Assembly: GCF_013410355.1 (NCBI RefSeq)
Contig: NZ_JACCFI010000001.1
Location: 496,001 to 560,000 of the forward strand
DNA length: 64,000 nucleotides
Source: Agromyces hippuratus
GTDB taxonomy: Bacteria > Actinomycetota > Actinomycetes > Actinomycetales > Microbacteriaceae
Direction: 5' to 3'
Shown piece by piece: positions 58,441 through 64,000 of this stretch. The notes below the pieces were generated by a model that made no database searches, had not been told where the DNA came from, and saw only the letters and a list, made by a program, of their open reading frames with translations. The translations under genes were made by a program, and so were the position numbers. The stretch's first letter is position 1. Each line of letters starts with the position of its first letter.

Positions 58441-59837
58441 TGCACACGCGGCTGAAGGACCAATGGCCGACGCTCCTCGTCGCCGCCCTCGCGGGCACCT
58501 TCGGGGTCGCGCTGCTGCACATCACGGGGCTGCTCGCCGCCGCGATCGCCGCCGATGACGTGACCGGCGAGAGCGCCACCGTCGCCCTGATGCTCGGCAT
58601 CGTCGCCGTCGTGTTCATCGTGATCGCGGTCTACGTGAGCGCGATCGTGACGGCCAACACCGTCTCGACCGTCGTGGCCGGTCGCACACGGCTCATCGCC
58701 CTGCTGCGCCTGATCGGCTCGAGCGCCCGGTCGCAGCGCGCGCAGATCGCGCGTGAAGGACTGTTGATCGGCCTCATCGGAGCGGTGATCGGCGTCGTCG
58801 CCGGCACCGCGATCGCCTTCGGCATCGAGCAGGTGACCGTTGCGAACGACCTCATGCCCGCCACCGACTACGACTACCTGAACGCGATGATCGTGCTGCC
58901 GGCGATCGCCGTCGTGATCACCACGTGGCTGGCCTCGTGGGTCGGCTCGCGCCGGGTGCTGCGGGTGCGGCCGATCCAGGCCATCGGCAACGCCAACGAG
59001 CAGGACCGCGAGGAGCTCGGCCGTCGTCGCGGTCGCAACATCACCGCCCTCGTGCTGTTCGTGGTGGGCATCGGCCTGCTGGTCGCCGGCGTGGTCTGGG
59101 GTCTGACCGAGCCGTACGGCGTGCTCCTCGGCATGGTCGGCGGTCTCGTCTCGTTCACGGGCATCGTGCTCGGCGCCCACGTCGTGATGCCCCCGGTGCT
59201 GCGTATCGTCGGCCGGCTCTTCGGCGCCTCGCCGGCGGCCCGTCTCGCCGCCGAGAACGCCGTGCGCCACCCTGAGCGCAGTTCCCGCATGACGATCGGC
59301 CTCGTGATCGGCGTCACGCTCGTGACCACGTTCTCGGTGACGATGGAGTCGTACCGGGCGATGCTCGTCGCCGCGCAACGAGCACAACCCGAGATGTACG
59401 CCGGCATCGACGAGATGCTGAACGTCACCGTCGCGGTCTTCACGGTGCTCATCGGGTTCAGCGCCCTGATCGCGGCGATCGGCATGGTGAACACGCTGTC
59501 GCTCAGCGTCATGCAGCGCACCCGGGAACTCGGCCTGCTGCGCGCGCTCGGGTTCGACCGCCGGCAGCTGCGCCACATGATCGTCGTCGAGAGCGCCGCC
59601 CTCACGCTCGCGGCCACCGCGACCGGCATCGTGCTCGGGTTCGGCTATGGCTGGGCGGGTGCGCAGGCGCTGCTCGGCGGTGCGCAGGGGGAGCCGACGT
59701 TCGTGCTCCCGGGCATTCCGTGGGCGCTGTTCGGCGGCCTGCTCGTGGCGGCGGGCGTCCTGACGCTCGTCGCCTCCATCGCCCCGGCGCGGCGCGCGAT
59801 GCGCGTCTCGCCGGTGGTCGCCCTCGCGGTCGACTAG
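58440..59837 (+). CDS. FtsX-like ABC transporter permease
   Basis: 465-residue permease. The ATG at 58440 shares one base with the ATPase stop (TGATG); the long frame upstream is a shadow. Two FtsX-type modules: membrane segments at about 15-35, 45-70, 105-130 and 155-175 in the first, about 200-245 in the middle, and 335-360, 385-410, 425-450 in the second. NTLSLSVMQRTRELGLLRALGFDRRQ is the coupling region of the second module, read in parts. No large extracellular MacB domain is present. A strong terminator follows. Confidence 0.9.
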   Translation: MHTRLKDQWPTLLVAALAGTFGVALLHITGLLAAAIAADDVTGESATVALMLGIVAVVFIVIAVYVSAIVTANTVSTVVAGRTRLIALLRLIGSSARSQRAQIAREGLLIGLIGAVIGVVAGTAIAFGIEQVTVANDLMPATDYDYLNAMIVLPAIAVVITTWLASWVGSRRVLRVRPIQAIGNANEQDREELGRRRGRNITALVLFVVGIGLLVAGVVWGLTEPYGVLLGMVGGLVSFTGIVLGAHVVMPPVLRIVGRLFGASPAARLAAENAVRHPERSSRMTIGLVIGVTLVTTFSVTMESYRAMLVAAQRAQPEMYAGIDEMLNVTVAVFTVLIGFSALIAAIGMVNTLSLSVMQRTRELGLLRALGFDRRQLRHMIVVESAALTLAATATGIVLGFGYGWAGAQALLGGAQGEPTFVLPGIPWALFGGLLVAAGVLTLVASIAPARRAMRVSPVVALAVD

Positions 59838-59866
59838 GGAGCGGCCGCCGCGGGGTGCTGCGGGGA

Positions 59867-59909
59867 ACGGAACGAGCGGATGCGTCGGGGAGGCATCCGC
59901 TCGTTCCGT
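59867..59909 (+). terminator. strong hairpin terminator after the ABC exporter genes
   Basis: 17-base perfect stem (ACGGAACGAGCGGATGC and complement) with a 9-base loop, 30 bases after the permease stop. It isolates leuA from upstream transcription. Confidence 0.85.
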
Positions 59910-59938
59910 CATGTTGCGCACCCGAACAGCGGTGGTGT

Positions 59939-59944
59939 TAGCCT
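59939..59944 (+). promoter_or_regulatory. -10 element TAGCCT of the leuA leader transcript
   Basis: TAGCCT is followed by 6 bases and the GTG of the leader peptide at 59951, the same spacing seen at the leaderless genes in this window. Confidence 0.6.
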
Positions 59945-59950
59945 TGGCGT

Positions 59951-59995
59951 GTGCTTCACGGCCTGCTTCTCCTTAGCTGCCGCAGCGAGTCCTAG
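59951..59995 (+). CDS. leuA leader peptide (leucine-rich)
   Basis: GTG-initiated 14-residue frame MLHGLLLLSCRSES, with a run of four Leu codons (CTG CTT CTC CTT) at 59963-59974 and one more at position 2. It sits directly after a -10 box and 68 bases before leuA. Leucine-rich leader peptides controlling leuA are known in other Actinobacteria. The last codons overlap the 5' arm of a hairpin, as expected of an attenuator. Confidence 0.72.
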   Translation: MLHGLLLLSCRSES

Positions 59996-60017
59996 TCTCA
60001 GGCCTCCCTCGCTGCGG
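59980..60017 (+). promoter_or_regulatory. leuA attenuator hairpin
   Basis: 10-base perfect stem, CCGCAGCGAG (59980-59989) with CTCGCTGCGG (60008-60017), loop of 18 bases. The 5' arm is inside the leader peptide. The 3' arm can instead pair its CTCGCT with AGCGAG at 60047-60052, directly at the leuA ribosome binding region, so ribosome position on the leader could switch the two pairings and control leuA translation. No T-tract follows, which fits translational rather than transcriptional control. Confidence 0.6.
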
Positions 60018-60063
60018 AGTTCGTCGTCGGCTGAAACCCATCCGTAAGCGAGAAGAGCACCCC

Positions 60064-61839
60064 ATGCAGAACACCCAGCAGCCGTCGTCGATGCCCGTGC
60101 ATCGCTACCGACCGTTCCACGAGCAGATCCGCGTCGACCTGCCCGATCGCACGTGGCCGTCGAAGCGCATCGAGGTCGCACCGCGCTGGTGCGCCGTCGA
60201 CCTGCGCGACGGCAACCAGGCACTCATCGACCCGATGAGCCCCGAGCGCAAGCGCATCATGTTCGACCTCCTGGTCAAGATGGGCTACAAGGAGATCGAG
60301 GTCGGCTTCCCCTCGGCGAGCCAGACCGACTTCGACTTCGTGCGCAGCCTCATCGAAGGCGACGCGATTCCCGACGACGTCACCATCCAGGTGCTGACGC
60401 AGGCGCGCGATCACCTCATCGAGCGCACCTACGAGTCGATCGCCGGCGCGAAGCAGGCCATCGTGCACCTCTACAACTCGACCAGCATCCTGCAGCGCGA
60501 GGTCGTCTTCCGCACCGACCAGCAGGGCATCATCGACATCGCCCTGCACGGTGCGCGCAAGTGCCGCGAGATGGAATCGACGATTCCGGGCACCACGGTC
60601 TACTACGAGTACTCGCCCGAGAGCTACACGGGCACCGAGCTCGAGTTCGCGGTCGACGTCTGCAACCAGGTCATCGAGATCTTCGAACCGACGCCCGAGC
60701 GCAAGGTCATCATCAACCTGCCGGCGACCGTCGAGATGGCCACGCCCAACGTCTACGCCGACTCGATCGAATGGATGTCGCGACACCTCGCGCACCGCGA
60801 GAACGTCATCCTCTCGCTGCACCCCCACAACGATCGTGGCACCGCCGTCGCGGCGGCCGAGCTCGGCTACCTGGCCGGCGCCGACCGCATCGAGGGCTGC
60901 CTCTTCGGCAACGGCGAGCGCACGGGCAACGTCGACCTCGTCGCCCTCGGCATCAACCTGTTCACGCAGGGCATCGACCCGCAGATCGACTTCTCCGACG
61001 TCGACGAGGTCAAGCGCACCGTCGAGTACTGCAACCAGCTGCCCGTGCCCGAGCGTCACCCGTGGGCCGGCGACCTCGTCTACACGGCGTTCTCCGGATC
61101 GCATCAGGACGCGATCAAGAAGGGCTTCGAGGCCATGGACGCCGAGGCGGAGCGCCGCGGCGTCACCCTCGGCGAGCTCGAGTGGGCCGTGCCGTACCTG
61201 CCCGTCGACCCGCGCGACCTCGGCCGCAGCTACGAGGCCGTCATCCGCGTGAACTCGCAGTCGGGCAAGGGCGGCGTCGCCTACCTGCTGAAGACCGATC
61301 ACGCGCTCGACCTGCCGCGCCGCCTCCAGATCGAGTTCTCGGGCGTCGTGCAGGCCAAGACCGACGCCGAGGGCGGCGAGGTCTCGAGCGACGAGATCTG
61401 GCGCGTCTTCAACGACGAGTACCTGCCCGCGCCGCAGGAGCGCCCCGATGAGAAGTGGGGCCGGTTCGAACTGCTGTCGCTGCGCACCGAGAGCGCGCTC
61501 GACGGCGTCGTGAACGTGCGAGTGGGCCTCCGCGACGGCGACGAGCGCGTCGAGGCCGACGCGTCCGGCAACGGCCCGATCTCGGCGTTCCTCGCCGTCA
61601 TGGGCGCCGAGGGCGTGTCGGTGCAGCTTCGCGACTACGTCGAGCACACGCTCGCCGCGAGCGGCAACTCGCTGGCCGCTGCCTACGTCGAGCTCGAGGT
61701 CGAGGGCCGGGTGCTCTGGGGCGTCGGCATCGACGCCGACATCTCGACGGCATCGCTGAAGGCGGTCGTCTCCGCGGTCAACCGTGCGCTCCGCACCACC
61801 GTCTCCGCCGAGGCCGAGCGCGAGGTCGTCGGGGTCTGA
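60064..61839 (+). CDS. leuA: 2-isopropylmalate synthase
   Basis: First committed enzyme of leucine synthesis: acetyl-CoA plus 2-oxoisovalerate to 2-isopropylmalate. 591 residues, the longer LeuA type of Actinobacteria. TIM barrel with metal and substrate motifs RWCAVDLRDGNQALIDPM, SLHPHNDRGTAVAA and GCLFGNGERTGNVDL; C-terminal LeuA regulatory domain (from about 470) for leucine feedback. ATG at 60064 follows GCGAGAAGAGCACCCC. A leucine-rich leader lies upstream. Confidence 0.98.
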   Translation: MQNTQQPSSMPVHRYRPFHEQIRVDLPDRTWPSKRIEVAPRWCAVDLRDGNQALIDPMSPERKRIMFDLLVKMGYKEIEVGFPSASQTDFDFVRSLIEGDAIPDDVTIQVLTQARDHLIERTYESIAGAKQAIVHLYNSTSILQREVVFRTDQQGIIDIALHGARKCREMESTIPGTTVYYEYSPESYTGTELEFAVDVCNQVIEIFEPTPERKVIINLPATVEMATPNVYADSIEWMSRHLAHRENVILSLHPHNDRGTAVAAAELGYLAGADRIEGCLFGNGERTGNVDLVALGINLFTQGIDPQIDFSDVDEVKRTVEYCNQLPVPERHPWAGDLVYTAFSGSHQDAIKKGFEAMDAEAERRGVTLGELEWAVPYLPVDPRDLGRSYEAVIRVNSQSGKGGVAYLLKTDHALDLPRRLQIEFSGVVQAKTDAEGGEVSSDEIWRVFNDEYLPAPQERPDEKWGRFELLSLRTESALDGVVNVRVGLRDGDERVEADASGNGPISAFLAVMGAEGVSVQLRDYVEHTLAASGNSLAAAYVELEVEGRVLWGVGIDADISTASLKAVVSAVNRALRTTVSAEAEREVVGV

Positions 61840-61859
61840 CCTCCGAAACTCATCGACGT

Positions 61860-61896
61860 CGGATGCCGCGTGCACGAGGTGTGCACGCGGCATCCG
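61860..61896. terminator. bidirectional terminator between leuA and the TRIC gene
   Basis: 16-base perfect stem (CGGATGCCGCGTGCAC and complement) with the loop GAGGT, in the gap between two convergent genes. Confidence 0.88.
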
Positions 61897-61916
61897 CTCG
61901 TTTCAGGGCGTGTGCG

Positions 61917-62576
61917 TCAGGCGCGGCGCCAGACCTTCCAGGAGCCGAGCGCCCGTTGCTCGGGAAGGCTCCAGCCGAAGCGCACGGAACCGAGCCTGAT
62001 CAGGGTGGTCACGACCACGCACGCGCTGCCGGCCACGATGACGTTGACGCCGAGTGAGACGAGCACCACGAGCAGCGACGCACCGACGGTCGCGGCGATC
62101 GCGTAGAGCGAGCCGACGTGCATGAGCGCGATCGGCAGGTTCAGCGCGACATCGCGCAGGATCGAGCCGCCGACGGCGGAGAGCACGCCGACGAACACGG
62201 CCGGCACGACGGGTGCTCCGAAGGCGAGCGCCTTCGTCGTGCCGATCGCGCCGAAGAGACCGATCGTGACCGCGTCGAGGGCGATGATGAGCCCGTTGAG
62301 CCGGGTGAACACCCGGAGCAGCAGCATGCCGAGCAGCGCCGCCGCGGTCGCGACGGGGATGTACCAGTTGTCGAAGATCGCGGCCGGGGGCTGATTCAGC
62401 AGCACGTCGCGGAGGAGACCGCCGCCGAGCCCCACGAGCACGCCGATCAGCGCGACGCCGAGCAGGTCGATGCGGCGCTCGGTGAGGCGGGCGGCGAACA
62501 TCGCACCCTGGATGGCTCCGATCGCCACTGCGGTGAGGTCGAGCCAGAGCGGGATGACGAAGAGTGCGGAGCTCAC
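61917..62576 (-). CDS. TRIC cation channel family protein (UPF0126)
   Basis: 219-residue membrane protein with seven hydrophobic segments and the twofold glycine-rich repeat of the family: GGGLLRDVLLNQPPAAIFDNW and GGSILRDVALNLPIALMH. Prokaryotic TRIC proteins form trimeric potassium-permeable channels. The start is a GTG at 62576 that overlaps the upstream SDR gene by 4 bases. Confidence 0.92.
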   Translation of the reverse strand: MSSALFVIPLWLDLTAVAIGAIQGAMFAARLTERRIDLLGVALIGVLVGLGGGLLRDVLLNQPPAAIFDNWYIPVATAAALLGMLLLRVFTRLNGLIIALDAVTIGLFGAIGTTKALAFGAPVVPAVFVGVLSAVGGSILRDVALNLPIALMHVGSLYAIAATVGASLLVVLVSLGVNVIVAGSACVVVTTLIRLGSVRFGWSLPEQRALGSWKVWRRA

Positions 62577-63319
62577 GGCACCAGTGAATCACGCGCCGCG
62601 AGGAACTGCTCGAAGGTGACGTTCGCGGTCTGCCCGTCGGGCACGAGCGCGCTGCCCGAGCGGAAGGCGCGGAAGGTCGCGCCGGGCAGGCGCAGGGGCA
62701 TCACCGGGCGATGCGAGCCTCGCGCCGTGCGGTAGGCCTCCGCGAGCGAGCGGACCGTGCGCACCTCGGGGCCGCCGAGGTCGGGCACGCGCCCCGCCGG
62801 CGCCGAGTCGAGGAGTTCGACGAGCCGGTCGACGAGTTCGCCCACGTCGATCGGCTGCAGGCTGATCGACGGTGCGACGAGCACGGGGGAGTATCGCTGC
62901 GCGTCGAGGAGCGAGGTCACGAAGGTGTGGAACTGGGTCGCCCGGAGGATCGTGTGCGGCATGCCCGCGCCGGTCACGACCGCCTCGGTCGCGAGCTTGC
63001 CGCGGTAGTACGGGAGCGGGTTGCGATCGATGCCCGCGATCGAGAGCAGCACGAGGTGCGGGCGCCGATCGGGGCCGATCGCTTCGACGAGCGTGCGGGC
63101 GATCCCAGAGTCGTCGTGGTTCGTCGTCGCCAGGTGCACGATCGTGTCGACCCCGTCGACGGCCTGCTCGATGCCGTCGCCGGTGGCGAGGTCGCCCGTC
63201 ACGACGCCCGGTCCGCTGCGGCGGCTCAGCGCTCGCACCGTGTCGCCCCGAGCGCGGAGGCGCTCGACGAGCCGGCGCCCGACGGTTCCGGTCGCTCCGG
63301 TGACGAGGATCTCTGCCAT
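62573..63319 (-). CDS. NAD(P)-binding SDR-family protein (NmrA/atypical type)
   Basis: 248-residue Rossmann-fold protein. Nucleotide motif ILVTGATGTVGRRLVERL at the N-terminus, DTIVHLATTN for the second strand, and a YYRGKLATEAVV helix in which the catalytic YxxxK is replaced by an atypical form. Typical of oxidoreductases or NAD(P)H sensors. I chose the ATG at 63319 (GAGAGG upstream) over one 19 codons earlier. Coupled to the TRIC gene. Confidence 0.87.
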   Translation of the reverse strand: MAEILVTGATGTVGRRLVERLRARGDTVRALSRRSGPGVVTGDLATGDGIEQAVDGVDTIVHLATTNHDDSGIARTLVEAIGPDRRPHLVLLSIAGIDRNPLPYYRGKLATEAVVTGAGMPHTILRATQFHTFVTSLLDAQRYSPVLVAPSISLQPIDVGELVDRLVELLDSAPAGRVPDLGGPEVRTVRSLAEAYRTARGSHRPVMPLRLPGATFRAFRSGSALVPDGQTANVTFEQFLAARDSLVP

Positions 63320-63441
63320 GCGCTGCCTCTCCCTCTCCGGGTCGGCCGTTGCGGGCGGCCGAGGCCAGTCAAGCACGGGGACTCGGGTCGCCGCGGCATC
63401 CGCTTCGGCCGGTTCGCGCCTGCATGGTGGGAGAATGAAGG

Positions 63442-64000
63442 GTGCCCGTGTACCGAGATGAAGCCGTCGTGCTCCGCACCCACAAGCTGGGCGAAGCCGA
63501 TCGCATCGTCACCCTGCTGACGCGGCAGCACGGCAAGATCCGCGCCGTCGCCAAGGGCGTGCGGCGCACGGGCTCGAAGTTCGGGTCACGGCTCGAGCCG
63601 TTCATGGTCGCCGACCTGCAGCTCTACGAGGGCCGGAGCCTCGACGTCGTGACGCAGGCCGAGTCGCTCGGCTCCTACGGTGCCCTCATCACCCAGGATT
63701 ACTCGGCCTACACGGCCGCGAATGCCATGGTCGAGGCCGCCGACAAGCTCACCGAGGCCGAGGGGTCTCTGCAGCAGTACCTGCTGCTCGTCGGTGCCCT
63801 GCGCTCCCTCTCTCGACACGAGCACGGTGCGAGCCTCACCCTCGACTCCTACCTGCTGCGCGCCCTCGCCCTCGCGGGCTGGGCGCCGAGCTTCCAGGAC
63901 TGCGCCCGGTGCGGCCGGGTCGGCGAACACACGGCGGTCGTGGTGCAGCTCGGCGGCGTGGTCTGCGACGAATGCGCCCCGCCCGGCACGCCGCGCATCG
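63442..64000 (+). CDS. recO: DNA repair protein RecO, 3' end missing
   Basis: Recombination mediator that loads RecA with RecR. The GTG at 63442 gives MPVYRDEAVVLRTHKLGEA, the typical RecO start; 186 codons lie in the window and the frame is open at the right edge. OB-fold N-terminal domain (LLTRQHGKIRAVAKGVRR, GSRLEPFMVADLQLY) and a helical domain; near the edge come the zinc-type Cys pairs CARCGR and CDECAP. The 122-base gap upstream, shared with the divergent SDR gene, shows no clear promoter boxes. Confidence 0.95.
   Translation, partial: MPVYRDEAVVLRTHKLGEADRIVTLLTRQHGKIRAVAKGVRRTGSKFGSRLEPFMVADLQLYEGRSLDVVTQAESLGSYGALITQDYSAYTAANAMVEAADKLTEAEGSLQQYLLLVGALRSLSRHEHGASLTLDSYLLRALALAGWAPSFQDCARCGRVGEHTAVVVQLGGVVCDECAPPGTPRI

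Noticed and set aside
59949..60048. A 33-codon frame starting GTG at 59949 upstream of leuA
   Set aside because: It reads through Ser/Ala-rich sequence with few Leu codons; the frame starting at 59951 has the Leu run and ends properly, so it is the better leader peptide.

Overview
The window is chromosomal DNA from a high-GC Gram-positive bacterium (Actinomycetota). The murC-ftsQ-ftsZ-yggS-sepF-yggT-divIVA-lspA order, the frequent GTG starts, and the backbone leuS-comEA-comEC-holA-rpsT-lepA-hemW-hrcA-dnaJ-rsmE-HIT-phoH-ybeY-CBS protein-era-leuA-recO point to the family Microbacteriaceae. Agromyces or a close relative is my guess; the genus cannot be fixed by eye. There are no rRNA or tRNA genes, insertion sequences, CRISPR arrays or prophage genes that I can see, and no gene-free stretch longer than about 230 bases.

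Region 1 (1-15.0 kb) is the end of the division and cell wall cluster: murC (cut by the left edge), ftsQ, ftsZ, yggS, sepF, yggT, divIVA. It is followed by lspA, an RluA-type pseudouridine synthase, dnaE, hisD, nrdR, pyrD and a convergent App1-type phosphatase gene. Region 2 (15.1-19.8 kb) has a TetR regulator, a four-gene OpuC-type osmoprotectant ABC transporter joined by 4-base overlaps, and a convergent DedA gene. Region 3 (19.9-27.1 kb) is a respiration module: BlaI-type repressor plus M56 membrane protease, divergent from cydA-cydB-cydD-cydC. The intergenic region holds two TTCTAC-N5-GTAGAA palindromes, so the protease/repressor pair probably controls cytochrome bd oxidase.

Region 4 (27.1-38.6 kb) has pabB, leuS, an accessory block (HAD hydrolase, VOC protein, Fic protein) with two separate sets of strong operator-like palindromes, then comEA, comEC, holA and convergent rpsT. 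Region 5 (38.7-48.3 kb) has an alpha/beta hydrolase, a two-component system, lepA, a group of accessory genes (DUF2750, FosX-like, S66 peptidase, DUF1990), hemW and two DUF4870 membrane proteins. Region 6 (48.4-64.0 kb) has a textbook CIRCE element before hrcA-dnaJ, a tight rsmE-HIT-phoH-ybeY-CBS-era run, a second two-component system with an ABC exporter, leuA behind a leucine-rich leader peptide, a TRIC-type channel, an SDR protein, and recO cut by the right edge.

Two patterns run through the window. Many genes have a TAnnnT -10 element only 6-9 bases before the start codon, which suggests leaderless mRNAs. The heptamer GGATGCC / GGCATCC is strikingly frequent and forces otherwise uncommon codons. 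Accessory genes sit at the junctions of the conserved backbone (leuS/comEA, rpsT/lepA, lepA/hemW, hemW/hrcA, era/leuA, leuA/recO).
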